DNA of 64,000 nt from Phellopilus nigrolimitatus. Lineage: Eukaryota; Basidiomycota; Agaricomycetes; Hymenochaetales; Hymenochaetaceae. Position 1 is the first letter of the stretch; every line of letters begins with the position of its first letter. The translations under genes were made by a program, and so were the position numbers. The stretch lies in contig JAJOHG010000022.1 in assembly GCA_021029095.1 (NCBI GenBank), positions 310,001-374,000 of the forward strand, read 5' to 3'. Under the pieces are notes generated by a model. The model did not search any database, was not told the origin of the DNA, and was given only the letters and a program-made list of their open reading frames with translations. Below, piece by piece: positions 46,159-58,045 of the stretch.

Positions 46159-47438
46159 TCAGCATGTTCCGACCGGCTGCGACGCCTCGTCGACCAGTAC
46201 CAGTTTGGCCCCAAGAAGCGGTCGAGCCTTTAATTTTCGCACCGTGGGTACAGCAGCCATGTGCATCCGCGATGTACCAGGGGCATCAGGAGGTGTCGAA
46301 GGCTCATCCTCAAGCTCAATCTCGGTCCTCCAAGCATCAAGCACCGAACGTACATACAATGCGTATCGCACGTCGTGATAGATCTTGATGTACGTGCACT
46401 GCGCCAAATTAACGGGCGTGGGCGGGTCGGCCAGTGGCGGTACTTTAGTTCTCCTGGAGTCCGTGCGATCGAAAAATGTATGCTTGCTAATCTGTCCTTC
46501 TTTCTCTGCAGCGCCTACGTGAAACGAAAACGAGAAGGCACCTAAGACACGTCGATTGCGGATTTCAAGTAGATCCTGCCAGAAATTTCTAAGGAGAAAG
46601 GGTGTCCAGTTGATAGATTGTCTGTTGGCCTCAGAGGCCGATCCTAACGTATCCAGCAATCGAGCATGCGAAGCATCTATCCACGGTAGTTTACCTCTGA
46701 CTGGAACTATCCATGCGCTGCGTGCAAACGGATCCTTGAAATACAGCCCGACCTCTTCCGTCGAGTACCGCGTAGAAGCGAAGAAGGGTGCTTTGGAGTA
46801 TGGCAGGAAGCGCTTCATGATGTCCGTGTCAAGGGACTGACCCGGAGCAACGGCCGGGTGCGGATGATGGTGCGGCTGAGGGATCAGATCATACAGAGAC
46901 GCAGATTCGATTCTCCGACGCTTCTTTTCCCTTTGCAAGTCGACACCTTGTTCTTCGTCCAAGGAGCGCTTTCGATCATGTATCTGCTGCGGCTGATTTA
47001 AAGGCTTCTTCCTGGTCAATAGGTAAGAAAAATCTGTCCCTCTAAACTCGCGCAGCTTCTTTTTGTCGATGGCCTTTCCTTTAGTATCATCCAAATCTCC
47101 CCATTGATTTACGACTTTTTTCAGCTTCTTTTTCCCGTGACCATAACGAAGTGAGGATGCGAGTGGAGGTGAAGTACTGAGAACAAGCGATCGACCAGCG
47201 TCTGTCGATAAATCAGCCCCAGTCGAAGACTCTATTCGAACGCATGCCGCTCACTTAGCTTCGACCCGAAGACTGGTGTCTCAGGAAGAACTACAGGGAT
47301 CCATCCTTTGGTTGCTAGAGCGTTTGCAACGAGATCACGACCCTGTGCAAGAAGCTCTTCCGATGAGAATGGACTGCTTCTTCCAAATTTCGAATCGGTC
47401 GAAGCAAAGTTGTGCACGGTAAGGAAGCCCTTGACCAT
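46159..47438 (-). CDS. Uncharacterised protein
   Basis: Exons 47438-47255 and 47201-46159 give 408 residues. I do not recognise a family. The start MVKGFLTVHNFASTD is followed by a short region that reads as folded, then a Lys/Arg-rich linker (KKKLKKVVNQWGDLDD, and REKKRRRIES further on, which look like nuclear localisation signals) and a His/Pro patch. The C-terminal half is well ordered in composition (FLLRNFWQDLLEIRNRRVLG, CTYIKIYHDVRYALYVR). No signal peptide, membrane helix or enzyme motif is seen. A nuclear protein is the best guess. Confidence 0.7.
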
Positions 47439-48034
47439 GACACAGCAGTTTCATATCAAGAGATGAGACAATCTGGCAAGAACAAGAGCTACAAGATTCC
47501 CGAGATGTACTTTGATGCGTATCTTGATACTGCGCAAAGAGCAATATTGGCACAGAGCTTTGCCTAGCAACCTGCCTTCGCTGGCGCCGAGATGGAGATG
47601 GTATAAGAACAAGATCGGGTTGTCGCCGTCGCCTTCGAAGGCGACGTTCAAATTTACCTGGGATCTGGACGTCGATCATAGGATAACGTGGGAAACGGTA
47701 CATGGTTACCATATTTGGGTCGACGAAAATTAGGTATTCGACGTCGACGTAGCTTTAGTTCTGGCCACGATCATGGCGCACGACGCGCAGGCTTTCCGGG
47801 CACAACGTCGGTGAGCGTGTGTATCCGTGCAGCTAGGGAACGCTTACGTGTTTTATCAAGGTACGCAATCTGCTGTACATTAGCAGGGCACTGCTGACAG
47901 TGCAGCTTCGTCTCCCTTTTTGATGCACGACACCGATTCATCATCCAGTCGTAGTGCCTTCGTCCTTTATAGGTCGCATAATATCACGCGGGCCACGACA
48001 CCGCTCCTTTATTCAACACGTCCTATATCAATAC
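47439..48034. other. Divergent promoter region
   Basis: Upstream of the unknown gene on the left and of the second Clp1-like gene on the right. A perfect 20-base palindrome is at 47627-47646. Frames of about 65-75 codons occur but cannot be tied to a gene. Confidence 0.45.
47627..47646. repeat. Perfect 20-base palindrome
   Basis: CGTCGCCTTC followed at once by its exact reverse complement, in a divergent intergenic region. It could extrude a hairpin or bind a dimeric regulator. Confidence 0.8.
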
Positions 48035-49785
48035 ATGACTCACGAAAATACGAACAACACTATTTCTAATATGAACGCTCCTTCACGCTCTCCGAACGCC
48101 ATCGCGGCGGCAAGAAGACCTCAAAGACCACTTTCAACTATGCCTGCGGACCAAGAGACAAGGAAAGAATTCCATAGCCCATCGTATCTTGTCCAAGAAG
48201 ACGCCAATAAGCCATTTCAGTTGTTGGAAACACAACCATTGAGGTAAGCTTTATTCTGTCGTTGCTTCTCCAGTTTTCGCGACCATTTTTTGTCGTTTCA
48301 AGTCCGCTTTGCTTCTAGAATTCTCGCGTCTCCTATGCGTATGGTTGCAGAATGTTCACCTATTTTTTGTACCAAGAGATGAACTCTCCTTGTTTTGTTC
48401 TTTGGATGCGTGAATTGCGGAAACTGAAAGCTAAACATCGACGTTGGAGTCAGTTTTCGTACACCTACCTTCAATCCCCCTGTCTTCGATGAACCTCTCA
48501 TTGTCCGATTTTTCTTCATATGTACATTGGTTCCACCGTCGATCTTTCAGGAACTTCTCAAGTCTTCTCGTTACCTTATGTAACCTAATGATCGACAGCT
48601 AACCACTCTTTCTCTTGCCTCTCAAGCTTACTATGCCGTTTCCATAACGTCAAGCGCGTCTCCCTCGAGCAAGGCGTCCCTCCTCCCTTCCAGTTCGACG
48701 TCCCTCTCCTGCGTAGTGCTCTTGAAAGCCCCAATGCCCTCCTCCCAACTCACATACTCGCCGTCTATGACCAAGACAGCGCGCCTGGCCCGGCTCCAAG
48801 CTCATCACTATTCCCATATACAACGGCTGTACCGTCGGGCCCTTCCTCTCTCCCATCCACGCCACTTATGATCCCAGTGAACGCCGACTTATGGGCGCAT
48901 CACTTTTCTTCAACGTTGTCATCGAACCACGTGCCTGTTCCCCTCCCCTCCCCTCCGCCTCCCATCCCAGCATTCGATGCCATGCGCCGCCATTCCCGCA
49001 CAAGTTCCGTTGCCTCATCATCATCTTACACGACCAACAACCCTTCTCCCTCGCGCTCGCGGCCCCGCGCAATCCTTTCGCTGCCAGTTCATGTTATGAC
49101 TGTCCCCTCGGCGAAGTCGCTTCCGCTACTTTTGTTAGCCAGCTTGGGAGTATTGCCAAGCAACAGCATGGCGCCTGCTCTTCTCCCGCGCGCCGTCCTT
49201 GTCGAATTTCCTTCCTGCCCTGCCATTCTAACTCAACATCTTCTCAATTGGCTTTATCCAACAATAAATCATTGGCAACGGAGGGTCAGAGACGATTCGT
49301 GTGGGAGAAGCAACAATAGGGACATAATAATTACTGCAGAGATCCAGGAGCGACCGAGCTCACGAAGACCTCGGCCGCCTAGCAGCCAGCCGCCCTTATC
49401 GCCTCTTCTTTCTCCCGCCTCTAGTACAAGCGCAAGCGAGTCGCGTCGGTTTTCCTCAACCTCGGCGTCATCGTCCACTTCCATCAGTTCGAACCTTTCG
49501 CCAGCCTCGCCCTTATTCTCGCCCTTGCTCTCACCCCCGGAGCCCATCTGTGCGCTCACGGACCCTGCGACTGCGGACGACCCGGATATGCGCCTCCTAG
49601 CGCTTGTGCAGCAGAACTTCGGGTTGTGGGCGAACGCGCTTGCACTCGGTGTGAAAGACACAAGTGTGGTGCAACTCGTTGAGCTTGCATGGTCGGTCTC
49701 TGTCGATGCGCGGCGCCTGCGCTTCGGCGACCCGACGGAAGGCGACAGGCGGAGCCAAAGAAGTCGAAGCCGGACACCGCTTTAA
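48035..49785 (+). CDS. Clp1-like protein (copy B), approximate model
   Basis: The product shares the layout of copy A at 40 kb: SFRTPTFNPPVFDEPL and LVPPSIFQELL, then YYAVSITALESPNALLPTHI, the middle ILSLPVHVMTVPSAKSLP, and the C-terminal NFGLWANALALGVKDTSVVQLVELAW, which matches GLWRNVCFLGVSDQRLW in copy A. Exons I can place are 48035-48243, one from 48454 to about 48590, one ending at 48649, and 48717-49785. The splice at about 48590-48635 is unresolved: a 57-base GT-AG intron restores the frame, but an alternative reading keeps LTTLSLASQ with an in-frame stop. It has long Ser/Pro-rich inserts that copy A lacks. The function would be as for Clp1, but this copy has diverged and could be decaying. 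The ATG at 48035 is the best start; another is 13 codons on. Confidence 0.5.
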
Positions 49786-50498
49786 TATGTCTCGAATTCA
49801 TCCTCGGGAGCGTCCTCTACACAACGAAGAAGGTTTGGAGACCTTTAAAACATCCTAACGTGGCACGGACTAACTCACTTATCAAGACCAAAACACTCGT
49901 ATCCTATCTTTTTGCCATAATACTGTCGCTCAATGACTTTTCTCCTGCATTCTGATGAACATTTATCGGGCACTGTCTTCTTACTTATTACAAGACCTCT
50001 AATTCTGCACTCCGACGACTCTTTTCTGTTCCGCTTTCTGTGTTGCCAAGCACTCTCGCCTGATTACTTCTTCCATTGATATCACGCTTTCCGCTCATTG
50101 CATCTCTACATTATCTTGCTTCTTAATATTACCTTGCTTTACTATTTGCATAAAAGTATATCTTTATATAATAATATTCTAACACTGGGAGGTTGGATGA
50201 GAAGGGCTCATGCTTTTGTCCATTTGATGAAACTCGAATTCTCAGGACTGAGTTTTGCATGGAAAGAAGGTTTACATGCGAATACGTTTCACATTACGAA
50301 AAAGCGCATCATATAGGATCTCATTTGTGGTACACATCGAAGAACAAGAGTACTGTGTGCGTAATCAAAAATGATGGGCAAGTGTAAATCACTATCGTGG
50401 TACAGAACCAAAGAGGAGGTCAAGCAAAAGGCTAAGGTGGTAATAAAAAAAAGAGAGAGAACGAAGCAAACGAACGAAACAAGTAATAAAATAATTCA
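49786..50498. other. Convergent 3' region
   Basis: Downstream of the Clp1-like gene and of the coiled-coil gene. AT-rich, no gene seen. Confidence 0.5.
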
Positions 50499-53400
50499 TC
50501 AATCTAAGAAACCGTTCGAGTTCGCAACAAGTTTCTGAAATATGGCGTCCAAATCCAAGCTCGGGCTGCTGTCTACTGTCTTCACAATTTGACCGATTGA
50601 TGGCGACAGGCATTTGTTCAAATTCGCGGCATATGCGACCGAAGCTGGCGAGTGCGCGGCTCCGCGGTCAGAGGTCTGATGAAGAGGCCGATAGAGCGAC
50701 TGCGCGCCAGATCCAGGATGCCATTCCCTCGCCATCCTTTTCTCTTTTGCATCCATCGCTGCGCTCCTTTTTGGAATCGGTGCCGACAGCGGCTCCGCAC
50801 GCGGAGGAGCCAGCGGAGCAGAAACGCCGTCAATGCTCTCTTTCGATGCCGCCGACAAACCGGATGCTGCAGTCGGTGCCGTTGTGAGGGCAGGAATAGA
50901 CATATTACTCTCCGCTGCCGACGACATGATCGTACTGGCGATCGATGGAAGAGAAAGAGGCTCTGGGAGTGGGAAGTCGAGTCCAAGTCCAAGTCCACTA
51001 TGTTCAGGCGACGGCGACAGCTGAAACGGAGATGGCATATGTATCAGTCCTTCTTCGTTTCCGAAACCATTTGCGTGCAAATCCGGCATCGTCTTGGAAC
51101 GACGAAGGTCTATTTTCTTCTGCTTGCTCGGCGTGGATCCAGTACTGAAATCCGCACTAGAACGCCCGTCCTTATCCTTGTCAGACAAAAGCGCAGAGTC
51201 TTCATGGCCCGCCCGAGAAAGCATTTCCATAGCAACTGACAAGTCGACTTCCTCGTCGTCAGAGTTAGAGACCGACAGGAAGCTTTGCATAGATGCGACG
51301 CGGACAGATTTTTGCGACCCACGGTTCCCCTGCGAGGCTTTTTTGTTGCTTCGCTCGATCAGCCAACGAAGTCCCTTAATCTCCCTCTCGCGGCAACGTG
51401 CTTCCTTCTCCAGCAAAGATATTTGGCTTTCGAATTGCACCTTCTCGTGCTGGTGTCTTTGTATGATCTCCAGCAAGTGTCCAGCAAGTCGATCGAACCG
51501 TGCACACTGTATATCCAAAGATTGCTGAAGCTGTTGAACAGTGACCGCGGACCTGTGCTCGATGGTTTCCTTTTTGCTTCCATTTTCGTCAGGATAGTTT
51601 TGGGGCGAATCTTGGGTAAGGACAGATCGTTCTGATATACGGTCTAGGCGACCGACGTCGTGGGACTGAGTTCTTAAGCTAGAACCGGCAGGATAATAAA
51701 ACGATTTGGAGTTCGCTAGTGCGTTTGCTTTTCCGTAGGTTGGGGATGGATTAGGTCTGACGTAGAAAGGTGTCGAAGGAGAGGCATTTTTAGCAGAACC
51801 AACAAGAGCTTTGCTGACAGTCGAGCACCGATGTTGATCGTGATTGACGGCGCTAGAATCTTGAGCAATCACGTCTTTATTCTCAGTTGACGACGCCGTC
51901 ATCAAAGCAGAGAGAGGGCTTAGTGATTCCAGTGCAAAGGGATGCACGATCTTCTTTTTTGCGACGTCAGAAGAGTTGAAAGCAGCAGGATCACTAGTTG
52001 CGAGCTCTTCCGAAGAAGCGCGCAATGGAGGCAAATTTGAGGAATCCGGCTGAGGTTTGCTCAATCCATCTTTGACGAAATTTGTCCCGCGATGATCGGA
52101 ACGTGGAGAGGACAGGAAACGATCATCTCCGTGACTCGCCTCGTAGATAGACTCGTCTTCGCTATCGCCCACTTCGACACCGAGTTCCGTTTCTAGGACA
52201 TTCGCAACAGAGAGCGTCACCTTTTCGTTGCCGATTCGTACGAGGCAGGTTCTCGGCCGTGCAGGAGGAAGACCGGGACTAGAATCAGAAGCAACGCTAG
52301 TTGAAGCAAGCTTCAAAGGGGAACCCGGCTGTTGTCGTTGACTGCCTAGTCGACTTCCTGGAGATCTGTAGGCCATGTCAGGAGAAAGAGAAAGAGACGT
52401 AGCAGGGCTTGCATTGGCTGGAGATTTGGTAATTGTTGCCTCAGCTCGTGATGTAGTCGGGTGGCGTTTGTTTTCTTGGCCAGTTGACTTCAAGTCAGCG
52501 TCTGAGAGAAGACGGCTGCACCTTTGGCTAGGAAGTGTGACTGCTGATCCGGCGGGTCCGCAAAGAGATTCATGAGAGAAACTATCCGGCGAAGCAAAGC
52601 ACAAGTTCGGAGGAGTGGGCGCGACGCGAGGAGAAGTGAAGAAATCTTTGTCTGTGCCTAGGTCGTGTCCTTTCGTATCAGAAACAAGGTGCGTGATTTC
52701 AGGGCGTTGGGATGTTGGAGAAATGGCAGACTTTTCAGGGGTCTTGAACGACGATCGAACTTTTGAAGTTGACTTGAGATCCGCGGAAGAGTAGCGAGAG
52801 GACAACGCAGGGCGGGATGTAACTCGAGACAGAAACGACATTTTAGGCTTCTCTGCGCGTTTAGTTTGCTGAACCGATATTCTTTCCGGCGTCGAACTTA
52901 GTGTACTCCCAGAGGAAAATATGGTATGCCGCGCATTCAGGGGTAGGTTTTTCTGAGGAGTTGAGTACGCTGAACCTAATCCAAGCTTCAAAGGAGAAAC
53001 GTTTAGCGTTGGTAGTTCTAGGTTTCCAGTAGAGAGCGATCCAGCTGAGGAAACAAGGACGGAAAATCAGTCAAACTATACCCTCACATAAGAAACTGCG
53101 GCATACCCGCTCCAAGAGAAGATCGTTGAGCCATCCTCGCGGCTGTCCTACAAGTGAATATATATAAACGATCAACGAAAGACGCGAAACACCATTTTTT
53201 ACTCACTCATTGGCCAGCTGCGTAACGGTTTTATAATGAAGCCCACGCCCGCTGTTGTCAACATCTGGCGGTATGCCACTTGACGAGAAGCCGCTGGACC
53301 TCAGCGCAGCCATGGACTTCCTCCTCTTCCCAAGGAACGGTATTATTCGCATCTTGCTTGAGCTTCGAGCATGGCCCAACTTTGCCCCGTGCTCTGGTTC

Positions 53401-53514
53401 CCCTTGGTTGTATGCGGTGGCAAAAGTCGAAGAAGTATGCCGGCTGTCGGATCCAACTGCATCTGTAGAGTGAGACGGCTTGTGTGATGAGCGGCTGTAG
53501 AATGGAAAAGACAT
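50499..53514 (-). CDS. Large Ser-rich coiled-coil protein
   Basis: Exons 53514-53207, 53147-53107 and 53044-50499 give 964 residues. No enzyme domain is recognised. Most of the chain is disordered and rich in Ser, Pro and Thr, with many SP/TP sites that suggest phosphorylation. Around two thirds of the way along is a predicted coiled coil of about 65 residues (QQLQQSLDIQCARFDRLAGH, then FESQISLLEKEARCREREIK and GLRWLIERSNKK). The C-terminus has another ordered stretch ending LDAIFQKLVANSNGFLD. The N-terminus carries a basic PFLGKRRKS motif. Such proteins in fungi often act at the cytoskeleton, septum or polarity sites, but this is a guess from composition only. Confidence 0.75.
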
Positions 53515-53693
53515 TGGAAAGGAGAAGCTATCGCGAAAGGGTGAGGGTCTTGAACAGAGCAGATATTGGTCGAAGAATGTTCATCGCGACCAAAAACCAA
53601 ACAATTAGCGAGATTACCTAAATGGCAGGGGACGATCTTCACGTGATTCTTCTAATTTCAAGAAATACAACAAAACTCGAAAGCACGTCACAA
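53515..53693. other. Promoter region of the coiled-coil gene
   Basis: Short gap between the coiled-coil gene start and the tRNA. Nothing specific is seen. Confidence 0.4.
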
Positions 53694-53784
53694 GGTCCTA
53701 CCCGGAATCGAACCGGGGTTACAGGAATCAAAGGGAAATAATGACAATCAGAATCCTGTGTGATAACCGCTACACTATAGAACC
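53694..53784 (-). tRNA. tRNA-Gln (anticodon CTG) with a 20-base intron
   Basis: The strand reads GGTTCTATAGTGTAGCGGTT at the 5' end. The seven-base acceptor stem pairs with TAGGACC (one G-T pair). The anticodon stem is CAGGA / TCCTG with loop TTCTGAT, so positions 34-36 are CTG, decoding CAG. The intron is 53728-53747, directly after position 37, the usual place for nuclear tRNA introns. The T arm is CCCGG, loop TTCGATT, CCGGG. The mature length is 71 bases before CCA. GTGTAGCGGTTA in the A box and GGTTCGATTCC in the B box fit Pol III promoters. The sequence matches eukaryotic tRNA-Gln. Confidence 0.95.
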
Positions 53785-54743
53785 TCTTGGTATAAGTATC
53801 AGTTTACCATGACAATATACGATGACAGAGGCAAGCATCCCTCACGCTCTAAAAGCTTCTGTCCGATAAACAACAGCGGTTTTCATAAGTTCATTGAGTT
53901 GCCTGTGCGGAGCGTAAGTAAAGCAAGTCGAAAGTTTTTGCGTCGGTCTCATTGTGGCCCAGAACATGCGTTAGGGACTTCCATAAATTATCTCACTAAC
54001 AGGATTGTTACGACCGTAAATCGTTGCTCATCTTTACTACAGAGATTAACCAAGCAGAACAGTTAGTGCTTATTTACATCTTTTTCAGTGCCCCAGACCT
54101 TGTTCGATGGACATAGCCGTCGCACCATGTACTCACGAGAAAGTGTGTGGTTTATCAGGTCTCATTGGAGTTTTGGGGGGTTTTTTTTTTCATACACTTA
54201 GTGTTGGAATTTCAACTCCCACCTCTCCAATTCCCTTCGACATAAACCCATTCGTTAACCCATAGTGTATTTTCACGAAGCTAAACATTTTTACAGAAAA
54301 CTCACATTGAAAAATCGTCTATGTAATGCAGCTTGGGCTTCCATGTGGATAAAGTGGAACAAAGGCGGTGGTAAATGACTCAATCATTTGTGGCTGACCA
54401 TGAAAGGCTTGAAATTCATTCGTAGGTATCTCGCGAGAAAGACCTGCTTACAACCATACTGAGGCCCGACGGCATTGAACTACCTTGCGATTTTATCTCC
54501 TTTCACGAGTCGGTACTCATACCATTTGACTGGATTCTATCGATTTACATGTACAGTATGTAGCCGCGCGTACGAAGAAGAACCAGAGACTCGGCTAAGG
54601 CAAAACGCGGCGGCAAATCTAAGCGCGTCCAGCGGACTGGACGCGTTGATAAATCATAAAAGCCATAGACGACGCAGCATTCCAAGGTTCACCGCGCCCC
54701 GCCTCTGCTTTCGTGCTATCGCCGCACCATAGTGCGTACAAGT
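53785..54743. other. Intergenic region right of the tRNA
   Basis: No gene is seen. A small hairpin-forming inverted repeat is at 54624-54645, 99 bases before the next start codon. Confidence 0.45.
54624..54645. repeat. 9-bp inverted repeat (hairpin)
   Basis: CGCGTCCAG, a four-base loop CGGA, and its exact complement CTGGACGCG. It lies in the promoter of the gene starting at 54744. Confidence 0.7.
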
Positions 54744-55748
54744 ATGCCTTTTCCACAGAGCACTACCGACGCCGATGCCGACGCCGACGTCTACGTCTAT
54801 GGAGCCGACGGTCACGTACAAGAACTTGAGTACGACCTCAACGCGCATTCCAGTGTAAAACCTTCGCTATTCGCCCTACGGACGTCTACATCACTCTCCG
54901 ACCCACCTTCCGCGAAAACTCCGCCCGGCCCAGCGTTTCAGGCATTTTTCTCAAAATATGCACGCCGCAGCCATGCTCGGGGAGGCAACTCGCGCTCGGA
55001 CTCGGTCGACACGACAGTGACGGCAACCTCAACCTCAACCGAGCAGGACATCGAGCTTGCTTCTCTCGCGGACCGAGCCCGGCCGTTTGTGAGTGCCCAC
55101 ACCCACGCCCGCTTCGATAGCTCTACATCCGTGTCCACGGTCTCGTCTGCCGCGACTTCTGTGTCTTCTGGGTCCTGGTCCTCCCCATTGACCTCGCCGA
55201 CTTCACAGCGGCCAAGCTTCAGCGGGGTGATTCCAGCGGCCGACACCGACAGCGAAGCTACCGGCGGCGCAAATTCGGACGTTTCACCCTTCACTTCTAT
55301 GTCACCCCGACTAGGACACGCACGATATGAGCATCGGATACACTTACCCGTGCGTGGGCAACACGCAGGCGAAGATGAGGACTACGATAGCGAGCGCGCG
55401 GACGCCAACGTCGATGCGCAACGCCTTGTCAAATCTGGTACGTACGACTCCTCTTCAGCCTTGTAATCCTCCATACCTTGACCTACGGACATCTGCCCAG
55501 ACCTTCCAATGACATGTCAACATCGCCTCGACAGCGCACGCTCTTCGCCTCTCGAAACTGACAGCCTGCTGCGTACCGGCGTACCCCTTGGCGCGCTTCC
55601 CTTGCCAGCAACATCCACTGATCTGAGGCACAAAGTCCGGATGTCGTTCACACTTTGGGAGACGGGCGTGCATGTACTGGGCGTCGCGGTCATGGCAATC
55701 CTCATTGTGCTGTCCTTCTGGCTCACGCTTGCTAACATCGTGATGTAA
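54744..55748 (+). CDS. Ser/Thr-rich protein with C-terminal membrane anchor
   Basis: Exons 54744-55437 and 55501-55748 give 313 residues. No family is recognised. The N-terminus has an Asp/Ala repeat. The middle is long, Ser/Thr-rich and disordered (STSVSTVSSAATSVSSGSW). The last 30 residues hold one hydrophobic helix (VHVLGVAVMAILIVLSFWLT) that ends five residues before the stop, as in tail-anchored membrane proteins. There is no signal peptide, so the bulk should face the cytosol. The start is the ATG at 54744. Confidence 0.75.
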
Positions 55749-56222
55749 AGCATGGACAATCGACTTCGCTTGGATTCGCATTGGTTCGCTCGGTTTATCC
55801 GACTTTGGATCGGTCGCGGCTAAAGGCCTAAGGAGGTTGATAGAGATGACGAAGAGACGGATATATACCCACTAGACACGCTTACAGGATGATTTTTTCC
55901 CTTGTTTTACACATGGGTTTCCTAGTCATTTGCATGTATCTTACCGATCATGATCATAACGCGGAACGTTGCTCATCACAGCAGCTTTCAAGAAAATAAG
56001 AAAAAACCCCATTATATGTACATATACGTACATGTACGTAAGTAAATCCGAAGGTGTCCTAATTTCACACGCCATTGTCTCGTCTCGTGCGCCGCCGTCC
56101 TGCTTCGTCAGATCGGCCGCACATTCCGCTCAACACACTGCTCCTGACCATATTCGTGAACGTCCGTGTTTATCTCAAACACATACAAGATCTCCGAGAG
56201 AGCTTGAATACCAAACGAATCA
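55749..56222. other. Intergenic region upstream of ISD11
   Basis: 3' end of the tail-anchored gene and promoter of ISD11. Nothing specific is seen. Confidence 0.5.
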
Positions 56223-56571
56223 ATGGCACCACCGTCTTGCGAGTCGATTCTGCACCTGTACGGCGCGACGATGCGTACCGCGCGCTCGTTCAGCTCGTAT
56301 AACTTCCGCGAGTACTTTCTCCGGCGCGCAAAGAGCACCTTCCGCGAGATGCAGGTGCGTTTCACTCTCAGTTCACCGCACCATCTATGTAATAAATAGA
56401 ATCCTGGACATTTAGCGTGAGAAGGATGCGAAGCGCCTGACGATGATGTACGAGAACGCGGTGAAGGAGCACACGGTCTTGCAGCGCGGCGCAATCGTCA
56501 ACCGACTCTACGGTGGCTGGCGACTCGTAGTGGAGAACCAGAAGCCAGCACGCACCAGGGGAGACACATAG
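56223..56571 (+). CDS. ISD11: ISD11, LYR protein of Fe-S cluster assembly
   Basis: Exons 56223-56354 and 56416-56571 give 95 residues. The LYR-type start ILHLYGATMRTARSF is followed by the ISD11-specific SSYNFREYFLRRAKSTFREM and the C-terminal GAIVNRLYGGWRLVVE. ISD11 (LYRM4) binds the cysteine desulfurase NFS1 with acyl carrier protein in the mitochondrial matrix and is needed for iron-sulfur cluster synthesis. The length fits the family. LYG replaces the canonical LYR triad, a common variation. Confidence 0.93.
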
Positions 56572-56998
56572 GACGAAGCTTGAGAATCGGGAGTGTCTGC
56601 TGACGCTTGTGGAATCTGAAGAATTCTGTGACGCAAGTGGTTCTATGTTGAAAGGCTTACAGTACGTTCGAGCTTTACCCTCGATGGGATTGCGAGGAAG
56701 GGGGGAGGGAGGAGGTGAAAGAAAAGACAAGGCGCCATTTATATGTTCGTACTGCTATGTTTTACTAGAATTCTAATTTCTTTAATTTCACGACTACGCG
56801 GCCGAATGTTCACTATGCACCAGACTAGTTTGACTAAGAGCATGCCTTTCATTCACATCAACTGCGTGGAGAACCCATTTATTGACTGAGCGGCAGTGTA
56901 CAGAACTAGCAATGCAGAAGAGAAAGGAATAATTCACGAGAAACACATCGATAAAAAACCAGAAGAGACCACAAAATATTATGTATGCAGAGCCTTCC
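56572..56998. other. Convergent 3' region
   Basis: ISD11 and SEC11 end toward each other here. No gene is seen. Confidence 0.5.
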
Positions 56999-58045
56999 TT
57001 ACTCACGCTGCACCAATGCAAGGAGCCCTAGTCCGCCCAACAGTGCGTACTTCAGTTGCGGATAGTCATTCTGCGAAGCAAAGTGAAGGAAAGTTAATTG
57101 CTGATCCATATAACGAGACGAGCAACAGTGCTTACCATGGCAATGGTCACGTAGCCGATGTACGGCATGAATCTGCATCCTACTCTCAATACGAGCCTCC
57201 ATCTGATTATTTTTGAGTAAATACACGCACCCGCCGACTTTGCCAATGATGTGCCGCTTTTCTAGCCAGGCGAGCCCCTGGTATAAGCCAATGTCGTCAC
57301 CGAGATTGTTGTCACCCTTTGTCAGGAGGAGCTGTTTCTGCGCGAGAGGCGACGCGGCCATGTAGCTGCAGGGCACGTAGTTCCAGTTAACGCGCGTTTC
57401 ACCATCTTTCTGGTTTCCGGGGAACGGGTGGACAGCGTGGCAGGGAAAAGGAAGAGAACAAAGCAAAGGAAACAAATAACGGAACCACATACTCATCCGA
57501 CACAACGTCTCGGGTCTCAATCACGCGATGCACGATCGGGATGTCGCCGCCCGGTATCCTGTATACAGTAATGTCGCCTGTCTTGTACCTCTGACTTGTA
57601 GGGTTCGTGAGGAAGAGCAGGTCGCCACGGTAGAATGCTGGTTCCATCGAGCCACTGCATTAACATGACGAACAACGGGCATTCCGGTGATTTAGAATAT
57701 AGAAGAAGTCCAGATTTACGAAGTCAAGAGCATTGGTTTAGAGTTCATCTCTCCTAATTGCGAAGGCCAAGCGAGACACACCTCAAGACGACAACGATGG
57801 GCGACTCGGTATTGCACACTAGCCCAAGACCCTTCCAAATCATGAGACCTGACGCGATGACGGACGCGAAATTGAGTGCCTGAAGCAGAACCTAGAATGT
57901 GCAGAGAAACAGAGCAGATGCCCGTACAGCTTCAGCCTCTTTATTATGGACAGCAGAACGATTTGCGGAGGTGCAGTGAAGTGAATGCGAGACGTACGTA
58001 GCGCAACCCGAGCCGCCTGAACGTTTTGAGCTCCTCCCCGAACAT
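56999..58045 (-). CDS. SEC11: SEC11, catalytic subunit of signal peptidase
   Basis: Exons 58045-57998, 57891-57782, 57654-57489, 57337-57231, 57172-57136 and 57070-56999 give 179 residues. A short cytosolic start ([15 protein letters not shown]) leads to one membrane helix ([19 protein letters not shown]). The catalytic Ser is in [12 protein letters not shown], the His in [10 protein letters not shown] and the Asp in [24 protein letters not shown] and a C-terminal hydrophobic helix follow. SEC11 cleaves signal peptides in the ER membrane. For exon 4 an earlier acceptor (57410) is also in frame and would add 24 residues between the His and Asp motifs; I prefer the shorter form because its length matches other SEC11 proteins. 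Confidence 0.94.

Noticed and set aside
47451..47733. Frames around the 20-base palindrome
   Set aside because: Both strands open, partly because the palindrome reads the same on each; no domain.
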